Shown here piece after piece: positions 1-8,872 of a stretch of DNA of 64,000 nucleotides. Source of the stretch: Aculops lycopersici (lineage: Eukaryota; Arthropoda; Arachnida; Trombidiformes; Eriophyidae). Each line of letters opens with the position of its first letter. Positions within the stretch are counted from its first letter, which is position 1. The notes under the pieces were generated by a model. It had not been told where the DNA came from. It was given only the letters and a program-made list of their open reading frames with translations, and searched no databases. The stretch is taken from assembly GCA_015350385.1 (NCBI GenBank), contig WNKI01000001.1:2026079-2090078 (forward strand), in the 5' to 3' direction. Position numbers and translations under genes: made by a program.

Positions 1-39
1 ATCTTGATTCGTTTCGGCGCTTGAGTGAGTGAGCCATCA

Positions 40-3000
40 TCACGCGCAAACACCCTCGCCATCCTCAACCATCGCATCATAGTTGTCATCGTCGGCTTCC
101 GTTGGCGGTAGGTATAATCCAAGCAGATAACAATACTTTAAATAACCTATTGGTGTTATTTGGAAGGTTGTTGATTCGTCAGCTTCTGGGCCGTCAGACC
201 AGCCAAACAATTTTGGTCGCGCCCGGGATCCCGTCTGCCGGAAACTGGCAATCAAGTCGAGCTCCTCCATGAGATGGAGCAACTCGCGCAAGTGTTCCTC
301 GGGCATTAAGTGGTTGAACTCGGATTGCAACGAGCTCCACTGGATGCCGGGCATCACAATGATCCAAGACAGAATGGACTCAATTAGCTTGAAAAGGGAG
401 CGAATATGGACACTGCCATCCAAATGTTTCCACAGTCTCGCTGGGCAATCCGAGCTTCCAACTTGGCCCGTCGCTATTAATTGTTCGCCATCATCATTGG
501 CTTCGACCACCAAGGATAGGTCACGACACGAGAATCTAACATTGCATGGTTGCACGACCAGGCAATCGGCCAGATTCCCGCACTTTCTACTCATAAACTG
601 AGTGAGTATCTTTTTGGTCCTGTCACTTGATCGATCTAATAAGCTTTTGAAGTTTTCATTTCCTTGATCCAAGCTGACAACATGGGCGGGAATTTTCAAT
701 TGCAACTCCAACTGACACCGAGCGCCTAGGGTAAATATGGAGCTCAATAGAGCAGTTGATGCCATGTCATTGCTTTCAAATAAATCTATTCGATCTCTTA
801 GCTTGCAACTAACGGCTGTTTTGTCTACTAATAAGTCCTCGCTGTCTGCAGAGGATGACGCCGAGGCTTGCTGATTGGTTTTGTTCTTCTTTTTCACTCC
901 TGAAGATCCTTTGACAGACGATGACTCGGATGCATTAACCACCAACTTGCGCGCAATTGATTCGGTTAAGTGCATTAAGCTACTTGCTTGGTGTCTGTTA
1001 AGCAGGAATAACACATTTTGATTCAACTTCAGCGCCGTCCTCGAGCGCTCGTGGACTGGCAACGAGGAGCTAGGTGCACTAGAGCTAGATCCGCCGCCGC
1101 CGCCGCCTATCACTGAACGAATCTTTCTTGTTAGAAGGGATCGCTTATTCAGTTTGCTCAACACCGAGCTCACCATCTTGTCAGGGTAATTTGAGTGGAA
1201 CTTATCCAACAACTTGAACGCCTTTCGTCTTCTCTCGCTTGCCACTTTGCTGCGCCTTTCCGAAGCAGCGGCAGATTGGGCCGATGGTTCCAAGCTTAAG
1301 GCCAGGGCAAAGGCCAAAGTGGCCAGGGTGCAGTTATTAAATTTGGCGTCGATACTGTTCTTGGCTCGCTCAAAAGTTGGGGTCCTATTCATGTTAACTA
1401 CTAGTTCACAATCAAATAATTCAAAATTCTCGTTTAAATCATGCGAGTTCTTGATTTCAACTCGTCGATCAACGTCACCTTTCTTGGTTGAATTGCAACC
1501 CTTTCCCAGGACACCAACGCCACCACCCACCCTTGACGTCATCGAAATCGAGGCAATTGATTGGGATCCGCCAATGGATCTGTTGGAAAAGGATATCTGG
1601 GACACAACTAGACTACCGCCAACGCTACCAGTCTGAGCACTTGTTCTCAATCTACTTGAGCTGAATGCATGCTGGCTACTCCCATTTCCATCTGTAGATA
1701 TCGAAGGTAAATAGATGTTCGAGACGGGCATTATGGAGGTCATGTTGGCAGCATTCTGTATACCCAGCAGATGAGGTATCTTTGCCCGAACAGTGCGGAG
1801 TGTCGACTTAAAAACCCTATTCATTTGCTCATCAGTATCCATCCGCGTTTCCGTTAACCGAATAATATCCGGATCATCGCGCAATTCAGCCGTTAGCTCG
1901 TTGATGGACATCACATTATTGGGTAGCCGCTTCAAATACTTGATCCTCCTCAGGCATGCGTCCGAGGTTTTGTCGATGGATTCCACAAACTCACCATGCA
2001 ATATGTTCCTAATAACTCGCTTGTGGACACAATAACTCAGTCGACTCTTGGGACAAATCAATAAGGAACTAATACGACACATGATTAGTAAGGAGTCCTC
2101 GGCTTGAGTGAAAGCACTTCGCCTGTAACCTAAGATCTTCTTGGCCTTCATATCAGTGGAATCCCATCGTGTCTTAGCACCTTGTAACTTTTCGCTACTA
2201 TTTGAAGCAACAGGAACCACCTTTCTCCTGAGAAACTTTGTCTTATATAGTGCTTTATATATTCTTTCGGAGTTGTTCTTATCAGCATTATTGCCCGGCT
2301 TGCTTCCAATCATTTTGACAGCAACCAAATTTTTGATATGATTTCTGACGTGAAACTTGGGCAACCGTAACTTGCGTCTGATACTCAATTGCGATCTACC
2401 TCGTGGAGATTGTGCAATATAGTCGTAAACCATCTTCAAGGTGTCGCGATCAACCTTCAACCTGCCCGGATCCAGGCAAACCTCTCCAATTGGCTTGTCA
2501 TCTTCCTCGCTATTGTAATTTGACTCATGCTCTTGAATTTCCTCCATAGATTCAATATTGAACTTGACGCGCTTGCTGAAACCCTTGAAGATTCCCTTGT
2601 GACTAGCACCGCAGGTGGAGAGAATGTGCTCTTTAAACATTTGCGAGAATCTCTTTAGATGTTGTTCGATTGGCGATGAACTCATCTGTTGATATTGGGT
2701 TATAAAACCCTTTGCCATCAGCATGATACGATATCTCCCAAAAGCCGCATCGTTGGGAAACACTGTGCCATAGGTACGTGATTTACCTATCAGCTCCAGA
2801 GTGCAATATTCGCGTAGTTTGATATCAATATTAGGGTCGGCCCAGTTGGGAAATAAAGCCTTTCTCCTGAGATCTTGGTGGGCAACTAGATGTAGATTGT
2901 ATAATCGATACTTGACATTCAACTCATCCAGTGCTTTGATGGGGTCACTTTTGTGCTTGGCAAATGTTTCTATCACAATTTTTGTTACATCCTCACGAGC

Positions 3001-3849
3001 CTTGTAATAAGCACAAGAGCCCATAATTCTACCATCTTGCACTGGATGCAAGAAGGTCTCGTTGGGGGAGTAGCGATTTATAGTTGATCGGGGCAGTCGG
3101 ACAGGGAGCTCGAACTGTAACTTGGGTATGGGATACTTGGCCTTCTTTACTGGAATATCGATCGGTTGTGTTTGGTCGCTTCTATTAGTTTCGCTTCCTG
3201 GTGGGATATAGTACACCTCAACATTGGATCCCAAGGGAGCCTTTAAGTATCTTTTAACTATCACAGACCAGATGTACTTTTTAGCGTTGTCATTCTTGGA
3301 ACAATTCAAGTTGGGATAGATTGCGTCCAAGATTTGGAATAACTTGCCAGGTGTCACGCCAGATAATCCCTCCAACGCGATTTGGTCAATAATTTCATCG
3401 TCGATGGCATTCTTTTTGTTTTCTGGAACTGACCGGTAAAATTTTTCCAAATGCTTCACGATAGGGTATTGTGGTTCCTCAATTCTAAGTGGACCATTAG
3501 AGGTGGATATTATGACGATAGGCTCGGGTTTTGTTACCTCCTCGGCTAGGCTTTGGGGAGAGCTCTTACGAATCTTCTTCGAGGGCGCGAGTTTTTGCTT
3601 GGAAACTTGCAACTTCGGAGGGCTTGCTTCTCGAGGTTTGACCACCAGCTTCTGTCTCTTACATCTTGGCGCCGAGATCTCAGGTTCCGTAGATTTAGTC
3701 GGTTCTTTTCTCTTATTTTCCGGAGCTCGATCTTTCTTGCTTGCATGAGGCTCTTGCTGAGTTCCATCGTCTTTGGTTCGTCTTTTGCTCGTTGCCGCGA
3801 CTGGCTCTACCTTAACGTTTGATAATCTGGTTGATCGCCTAGTTTGCAT
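40..3849 (-). CDS. GTF3C1: General transcription factor 3C subunit 1 (TFIIIC B-block-binding subunit)
   Basis: Largest TFIIIC subunit, which binds the B box of RNA polymerase III promoters in the nucleus. The single-exon ORF encodes 1269 aa. I chose the ATG at 3849 (MQTRRSTRL); an upstream in-frame TTG is not a likely start. Residues 1-110 are basic and look like a nuclear-localisation or DNA-contacting tail. A winged-helix segment near 155-215 contains IALEGLSGV, like VALEGLDGL of the human protein. GSCAYYKARED near 275 matches human GSCRYFKERKN. An extended winged helix lies near 480-530. AEDSLLIMCR with ILHGEFVESIDKTS near 580-625 closely matches the human block. A C-terminal winged helix (about 1150-1215) contains MPGIQWSSL. 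The protein is much shorter than human (about 2100 aa) and has S/G-rich spacers. It diverges from the DHRSX-like gene. The family call rests on several collinear motifs. Confidence 0.9.
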   Translation of the reverse strand: MQTRRSTRLSNVKVEPVAATSKRRTKDDGTQQEPHASKKDRAPENKRKEPTKSTEPEISAPRCKRQKLVVKPREASPPKLQVSKQKLAPSKKIRKSSPQSLAEEVTKPEPIVIISTSNGPLRIEEPQYPIVKHLEKFYRSVPENKKNAIDDEIIDQIALEGLSGVTPGKLFQILDAIYPNLNCSKNDNAKKYIWSVIVKRYLKAPLGSNVEVYYIPPGSETNRSDQTQPIDIPVKKAKYPIPKLQFELPVRLPRSTINRYSPNETFLHPVQDGRIMGSCAYYKAREDVTKIVIETFAKHKSDPIKALDELNVKYRLYNLHLVAHQDLRRKALFPNWADPNIDIKLREYCTLELIGKSRTYGTVFPNDAAFGRYRIMLMAKGFITQYQQMSSSPIEQHLKRFSQMFKEHILSTCGASHKGIFKGFSKRVKFNIESMEEIQEHESNYNSEEDDKPIGEVCLDPGRLKVDRDTLKMVYDYIAQSPRGRSQLSIRRKLRLPKFHVRNHIKNLVAVKMIGSKPGNNADKNNSERIYKALYKTKFLRRKVVPVASNSSEKLQGAKTRWDSTDMKAKKILGYRRSAFTQAEDSLLIMCRISSLLICPKSRLSYCVHKRVIRNILHGEFVESIDKTSDACLRRIKYLKRLPNNVMSINELTAELRDDPDIIRLTETRMDTDEQMNRVFKSTLRTVRAKIPHLLGIQNAANMTSIMPVSNIYLPSISTDGNGSSQHAFSSSRLRTSAQTGSVGGSLVVSQISFSNRSIGGSQSIASISMTSRVGGGVGVLGKGCNSTKKGDVDRRVEIKNSHDLNENFELFDCELVVNMNRTPTFERAKNSIDAKFNNCTLATLAFALALSLEPSAQSAAASERRSKVASERRRKAFKLLDKFHSNYPDKMVSSVLSKLNKRSLLTRKIRSVIGGGGGGSSSSAPSSSLPVHERSRTALKLNQNVLFLLNRHQASSLMHLTESIARKLVVNASESSSVKGSSGVKKKNKTNQQASASSSADSEDLLVDKTAVSCKLRDRIDLFESNDMASTALLSSIFTLGARCQLELQLKIPAHVVSLDQGNENFKSLLDRSSDRTKKILTQFMSRKCGNLADCLVVQPCNVRFSCRDLSLVVEANDDGEQLIATGQVGSSDCPARLWKHLDGSVHIRSLFKLIESILSWIIVMPGIQWSSLQSEFNHLMPEEHLRELLHLMEELDLIASFRQTGSRARPKLFGWSDGPEADESTTFQITPIGYLKYCYLLGLYLPPTEADDDNYDAMVEDGEGVCA

Positions 3850-4200
3850 CCCCGCTAGTGTAAGTTTCAAATGAGATAAAATTCATTAATTTAATCGCTA
3901 TTGGATTATATAAGATAAAATAACACTAAAATTTCAAGATTTGAAGGGTCTCCTTCCACTTGCATGCGATTGTTTTGGACGAGCAGAAAGACAACATAGA
4001 AAAATGAACGCGGTGAAATTCGCTTCTTTGTTTTCATGATTTTGTATGCAGTCGCAAACTCCCATTCACATTGTGAGCCTCACTGGACGCGGAAAAGTGA
4101 CTCACTCACAGTGGCCAATTCCAATCCACTGTCTCGCGTGTCGTTGGTCAGTCTGTCAAGATCTCAAATTATCTAATTCTAACAATTGAATTATTGTAAA
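3850..4200. promoter_or_regulatory. Short divergent intergenic region, probable bidirectional promoter
   Basis: Only 351 bp separate the start codons of the minus-strand GTF3C1 gene and the plus-strand DHRSX-like gene. Both promoters must lie here unless upstream non-coding exons exist. I see no clear TATA box placed for either gene. Promoter function is inferred from geometry alone. Confidence 0.5.
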
Positions 4201-5286
4201 ATGTTCCAATTCGATTTTTTTAGACTCTATTATGACATCATAGCCTATATGATAGCAGTGAGAAGTTTAGTGGATGAGATATTATATAAATTGGGGTTCA
4301 AGAAACACTTGGACTTCAGAAAAGAGTTACCAAGTGATCTAACTGGGCGTGTCGCAATAGTAACAGGTGGGACACGAGGCTTGGGATTAACTGTAGTTAG
4401 GGTTTTGATTTCTAAGGGCTGTTTTGTATTCGTTGCCTCATCTCAAACTCCCGATAAGTTTGATCAAATAACTGCAAAAATCTACCAAAATATTCCAGAA
4501 GTTGATGAAGAGACTAGCGTCAAGCGAGGGACCGTGGCATTACACAATCTAGACTTGACAAGCATGAGCTCGGTTGTTGAGTTCATCAAAGCATTTAATA
4601 AGAGGAAATTGCACTTGAACTATATGATTTGCAACGCAGGAATCATGTTTGCTCCAAGACAAATAACACAAGACAACTTTGAATCTCATCTGGCCGTCAA
4701 CTATCTCGGCCACTGCCTACTGATAACTGAACTATTGCCACTACTTAAGAAGACTGCCGATGAGATGAATGTCAACTGTAGAATCATAAGTGTTGCATCG
4801 AGTACTCATCACATAACTAGGTTGAGGTTTGAGGATCTACTTGGCGAGGCCAACTATTCAAGCTCACAGGCTTATGCTCAGTCCAAGTTAGCTCAAATAA
4901 TGTTTACAGCAAAACTGGCCAGAGTTATGAAAAATCTCAAGTGGAACAATGTGCAATGTTACAGTCTACATCCAGGTGTTATATTAAGCGAGCTATACGA
5001 ACACGTCCTCCTGATACAGTATTTTCCGTTCTTAATTCCTATAATCAAACTAGTAACAAGGAACATGGTTCAAGGTGCCGAGACTACTTTATTCGCAGCA
5101 TTATCTGACAAGCTACCTGAAAGTTGTTCCGGTTGCTATCTCGAAGAATGTGAGGTCAAAGAGTCCAGCAAGATATCACAAAACGAGGAAGAGCAAGAGC
5201 GTTTGTGGGAAGTAACGGGAGGTTTGCTTAGACCTTGGTTGACGAATAAGACAGTATTCAGTCATGAACAGAAGAAGTTCAAGTGA
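4201..5286 (+). CDS. DHRSX: Short-chain dehydrogenase/reductase, DHRSX-like
   Basis: NAD(P)-dependent Rossmann-fold oxidoreductase of 361 aa. The start is the ATG at 4201 (MFQFDFFRLYY); a TTG five codons upstream is in frame but unlikely. A short hydrophobic N-terminus (about 1-30) looks like a membrane anchor. Cofactor motif TGGTRGLG is at 55-62, CNAGIMF follows near 143, the catalytic Ser lies in SVASS near 200, and YAQSK at 225-229 supplies the catalytic Tyr and Lys. YAQSKLAQIMFT and SELYEHVLL align best with human DHRSX (YAQSKLALVLFT, TDVYKHVFW). Human DHRSX has been linked to the polyprenol-to-dolichol pathway; whether this protein shares that substrate is inference. A second hydrophobic stretch occurs near 275-290. 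A polyadenylation signal AATAAA lies at 5355-5360. The gene is intronless and converges on RPS7. Confidence 0.88.
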   Translation: MFQFDFFRLYYDIIAYMIAVRSLVDEILYKLGFKKHLDFRKELPSDLTGRVAIVTGGTRGLGLTVVRVLISKGCFVFVASSQTPDKFDQITAKIYQNIPEVDEETSVKRGTVALHNLDLTSMSSVVEFIKAFNKRKLHLNYMICNAGIMFAPRQITQDNFESHLAVNYLGHCLLITELLPLLKKTADEMNVNCRIISVASSTHHITRLRFEDLLGEANYSSSQAYAQSKLAQIMFTAKLARVMKNLKWNNVQCYSLHPGVILSELYEHVLLIQYFPFLIPIIKLVTRNMVQGAETTLFAALSDKLPESCSGCYLEECEVKESSKISQNEEEQERLWEVTGGLLRPWLTNKTVFSHEQKKFK

Positions 5287-5459
5287 TTAGCTTACCTGTA
5301 TCTTCTAAAGGCTAGGTTAGGGTTAAACAATCTCCAAGTTCCACCCTGAAAAATAATAAAGCATTTCAGAAAATCAAATGATAACACAAATTGAAAACCC
5401 GGCTTGATTATGTTAATCAATGCTAAGCTGACATTGTTTTTCGTTTGTGTTTATTACAG

Positions 5460-6305
5460 TTAGAATAGAGGTTCTGGAAATTCAAATTTGACTTCCTTGC
5501 CAGTCAGTTTCTTGTAAACTGATTCAAATGTAGGAATTTTGTGCTCTACAAATGTTTGGTTTCCCCTATCTAAATGAACCTTAGTCAGACGCGATCCGTC
5601 TGTCTTGACACGGAACCTCTTTCCTACAATTTCAGCTGGGTACACTAGATCTTCGAGGATTGCATCGTGCACAGCGGTCAATGTACGGCTATTGTTTCGA
5701 AAAGATTCACGACGAGAAGATTAATCAAGTTAGTAAGGATGTTGTTAGAGGTAGGATGAAATGGGATAGGCTAAATCGACAGAAATGATACTAACCTCTT
5801 AGGTCTCTTTTGCTTGGAGCTTGTAGTTTTGCCTGCAGATTTCTTTGTTGGTTTGGGCAAAATTGTTCTCTTAGCGATGACAACTACGTGCTTGCCCGAG
5901 AATTTCTTCTCCAATTCACGGACAATACGAGCTTGGATCTTCTGGAAGGCCTTTAGTTGTGGGTATGGAACCCAAATGATGATGGCCTTCTTGCCGCCGA
6001 CCGCGACCTGACTGGCGCCGGTGATTTGCAACTCTCTGAGTTGTGGCTTAAGATCAGTTGATTGTTCTAGATCGGTTAGAGCCTATTGGTTGTCGATGGT
6101 AGTGTTGATCGTGATTAAATTTTTGAAAGAAGTTAGTATGTCAACATGGTTCTGATTTATCTGGCATTTGGGAGGCGTTCATCTAGCTATCTGAAACGAG
6201 AACTGTTTATCTTGGAATGATTCTTACCTGAGCCACTGTCTTCTCGAAATTGGCGATCTCGTGACCTTTTGGTTTGACAACCTTTGAAATTAGTGGTACT
6301 ACCAT
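5460..6305 (-). CDS. RPS7: 40S ribosomal protein S7 (eS7), three coding exons
   Basis: Structural protein of the small ribosomal subunit, 197 aa (human 194). Coding exons in transcript order are 6305-6228, 6082-5796 and 5688-5460. Introns are 145 and 107 bp with GT..AG ends: donor gtaagaat after CAG, then donor gttagtat after AAGAG. The second junction rebuilds KRPKSRTL, matching human KRPRSRTL. Other identities are KAIIIWVPYPQLKAFQKIQ, RELEKKFSGKHVV, LTAVHDAILEDLV and VYKKLTGKEV. The N-terminus MVVPLISKVVKPKG is the least conserved part. The 3' UTR is very short, with AATAAA (minus strand) at 5450-5455 only a few bases past the stop. A probable 5' non-coding exon with a terminal pyrimidine tract lies upstream. 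Confidence 0.96.
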
Positions 6306-6525
6306 TTTTGTATATAATAACAGAATTCAAGAATCTATGTATTTGAGTGTAAGATACACAGCTAATCAATGTTATGTGTTGTATCTATATACAATAATAA
6401 TAATAATCCTTTCTAGTATGATGTTTAGACTTGAGATATCAAGTCAGTTCAGTAAATTGAGTGATATGAGTTATCGTATCAAGATGAATAGAATAAATAA
6501 TTAGAAGGATGATAATACAAAATAC

Positions 6526-6589
6526 CTCATGGGTCTGCTTGGCGAAGAGAGGTTGGACATTAGAAATGTGGTTTGAGAAGAGAGAAAAG
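6526..6589 (-). promoter_or_regulatory. Probable RPS7 5' UTR exon with 5'TOP-like tract
   Basis: On the minus strand upstream of RPS7, a pyrimidine run begins with C (CTTTTCTCTCTTCTC, 6589 down to 6575), like the 5'TOP element that starts ribosomal protein mRNAs and couples translation to mTOR. A donor-like site (ATGAG|gtatttt) follows at 6526/6525, which would make a 64-nt leader exon. The matching acceptor before the start codon at 6305 is not obvious. The leader contains upstream ATGs, which is unusual for this class. Confidence 0.4.
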
Positions 6590-6918
6590 CACATGCAGAT
6601 ATTCACGTCGAAGGGCCGCCATCGTGAGGCATAGGTTTTTCAAGCGCATTCACACAGTGTGCTCTTTGGCATTCTCGTTCACTGTGAGTGGAGGAAGTTG
6701 CACGCCGGTTTTTCGTGTATGCGCCTGCGTGGCGCATCGTTGCATTGTGCTGGGCAACGAAAAAGGGCGCAAAATTTGAATGCGATGTGAAAGAATCTTG
6801 GCAAAATATTTGCCTTTTTCCTGCGTTGATTTAAACTATTTTGGGTTTGAATCTGGCTCAAACCATTGCTAATCGTTCCCTGGGATATCACGTAGACTTT
6901 CAAGGCAAGACACTGAAA

Positions 6919-6950
6919 TTTACCATTAATGCTGCCCCATTAATGGTAAA
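6919..6950. repeat. 13-bp perfect inverted repeat (hairpin)
   Basis: TTTACCATTAATG at 6919-6931 is the exact reverse complement of 6938-6950, with a 6-nt loop (6932-6937). After one mismatch, two more pairs extend the stem. AT-rich, and no coding context. The structure follows directly from the bases; function is unknown. Confidence 0.7.
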
Positions 6951-7399
6951 ATTCCTACCTGCACTTGATGCATTTAGCCTGCATCTTCGATACGCAGCAC
7001 ACTGAAGGCAAGCGCAACATTAGGCGCGCAACAACATTGTTATTCAGAGTGGTGTTTTCTATGAAAAAATCGCATAGTGATTTTTGGAATCGTTGGCGTG
7101 CGTGTCTGTGTCTGTTCGTGATGCCAAGTCTGTGTATATTTTTGTGAGAGAGCTTTCAAAGGGAGAGCTATGGTAAGCGTGAGTTGCACGATCTGCAATC
7201 AAAATGAATTTCGCTTTTCCATCTCATTTGCGAGTTATGTTTTCCTCTCAATGGACACTATTCCAATACTTTCACTACCACAACTATGACCTATCCAATA
7301 CCATGCAACAATCTTGTTGATTAAAATTAGCATATAGAGAGGGGCAACCAACCAAGCAAAGTCTAAACAACGTCAGAGAGCCATAATCGAATACTAGAG

Positions 7400-7426
7400 C
7401 TACTGTTACCACAGAGGTAACAGTAG
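7400..7426. repeat. 11-bp perfect inverted repeat (hairpin)
   Basis: CTACTGTTACC at 7400-7410 pairs perfectly with 7416-7426 around a 5-nt loop (7411-7415). It lies about 170 bp upstream of the ATG at 7592, so it may sit in the leader or promoter of that gene. Function is unknown. Confidence 0.65.
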
Positions 7427-7591
7427 AGACAAAGAAGCACGACAACTATATTGGCCGACAGCAACAATAGGCCAGGAGATTCATCTAGATTATTATGTGC
7501 ACCACGAGTAACATAGGGAGAAAATTGTTTATATTTCCAATCCAAGTAATGCCCATCATCACTCTGATATTCTGCAGCCCTCCCATCAGGT

Positions 7592-8335
7592 ATGAGCGAT
7601 AGGCGAGTTCACTTTTCAGTGCCGATTCACCACATTAATTATCTAGAGACACAATGGGAAGATGCTAGCCAAGAGGCACGCATTGGTTCCGAGTGGATTC
7701 GCATGGGACTAGCTAGACTAAGATTTAGAGATCGAGTTATACAAGCCTCACAAGAATTGGATAAAATTTTGCAACCAGAACTTCGCGAGCGAATATACGA
7801 GCAAAGGTTTAAAAATTTTGTTGTTCCTAATTGTAAACATTTGATACCAGAAAAACTTCTGCAACTGCGACAAGATCTAGAGAGGCAAGAAGAGAAAGAA
7901 GCTGAACTTGCATTGCAATTACTCGAACGGTTGAACGATTTGACAACAACCGATCAACAACCTATATCGTCGTCGACAACAAACAAAACATCAATTTCTC
8001 AACCCGAATCCTCGTCGCCGACGACATCACATCCGTTTACCACGAAAACTCAACAGCAAAAAAGTAGTGAATTCAAAAGCGCACTAAGTGAACCTCGACA
8101 ATCATCGAACCTTAACAGCGATACAACAAGTAGTAGACCATCCCAATCTACCACACCATCATCCAAAACAGCAACAACAGCTGCCAATCAAAATCTAAAC
8201 ACCACAACCAATCATATTAATAGTGACACCGGACATAACTATAGAAAAAAGAAGCGTCGGCGCAATAAGCGAGGGGATAATTACCATAGCAGCCATAAGT
8301 GTGGTGGTGGAGGGCGTCGAAGGAGAAAGAAGTGA
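7592..8335 (+). CDS. Unrecognised 247-aa protein with N-terminal RVxF-like motif
   Basis: I do not recognise this gene. The single-exon ORF starts at ATG 7592. Residues 1-120 look structured: MSDRRVHFSVP is followed by predicted helices (SEWIRMGLARLRFRDRV, KLLQLRQDLERQEEKEAELA) that may form a coiled coil. Residues about 125-215 are S/T/Q/N-rich and probably disordered. The C-terminus is very basic (KKKRRRNKRG, then a glycine run and RRRRKK), like a nuclear or RNA-binding tail. RRVHF at 4-8 fits the protein phosphatase 1 docking pattern [K/R]-V-x-F, so a PP1 regulatory role is possible but unproven. Length, codon use and the basic end argue for a real gene. It lies between RPS7 and the flippase gene on the flippase strand. 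Confidence 0.7.
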   Translation: MSDRRVHFSVPIHHINYLETQWEDASQEARIGSEWIRMGLARLRFRDRVIQASQELDKILQPELRERIYEQRFKNFVVPNCKHLIPEKLLQLRQDLERQEEKEAELALQLLERLNDLTTTDQQPISSSTTNKTSISQPESSSPTTSHPFTTKTQQQKSSEFKSALSEPRQSSNLNSDTTSSRPSQSTTPSSKTATTAANQNLNTTTNHINSDTGHNYRKKKRRRNKRGDNYHSSHKCGGGGRRRRKK

Positions 8336-8872
8336 TCCAAAATTATTACTATTATTATGTGTGTTATAAAATTGATTTATTGACTAGATTAAATAATAAC
8401 CATAACGAATATTATAATCTTTGAGCAAATGAAGAGTTGTCATCACAAAATTAACGGGTCAAGACTTCGTAAAGAATACTCTGTAGTAGTCTAATCCCTT
8501 CGAAAGAGAAACCATCTAATTCACATTTCATTTCACCTAACATCACAAGATTGACAGCATTCCAACTATTGATCATAATCATCTCTACACACGCAGCGGG
8601 AATCTGATACCACCACAACCACTCCTATTGTTAACTGCAAACTTGAGATGCTAGCACAATTGCTATAGTCTTGTTGTATCATATTAATTGATGATTTAGT
8701 AATTCAAATTTCAACTAATCACTGGATTGTAAAAACAACAACACGCCTCATTCATTATTGATGTAGAACCCCAACTAGTCGAATTATTCTAGAAGATCGA
8801 CCTTTTATTATTGGCTACAAGTGTGTCAACCACCTACCTCGAGAATAGATTCATAATATTAATCTGTCAAAG
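8336..8872. other. Intergenic, 3' end of upstream gene and flippase promoter
   Basis: AT-rich 537 bp. An ATTAAA-type signal occurs near 8383 and could polyadenylate the preceding gene. The rest must include the leader of the ATP8A-like gene. I see nothing else. Confidence 0.4.

Larger units (their letters stand above)
6590..7591. other. Intergenic region with two perfect hairpins
   Basis: No gene can be supported here. It holds two perfect inverted repeats (6919-6950 and 7400-7426), listed separately. The right end must include the promoter or leader of the plus-strand gene starting at 7592. Confidence 0.5.

Noticed and set aside
3850..3870. Upstream TTG as start of the GTF3C1 protein
   Set aside because: Non-ATG; an ATG seven codons downstream fits an animal gene better. 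The same logic moved the starts of the DHRSX-like gene, SLC6 copy A, gcm and the zinc-finger exon.
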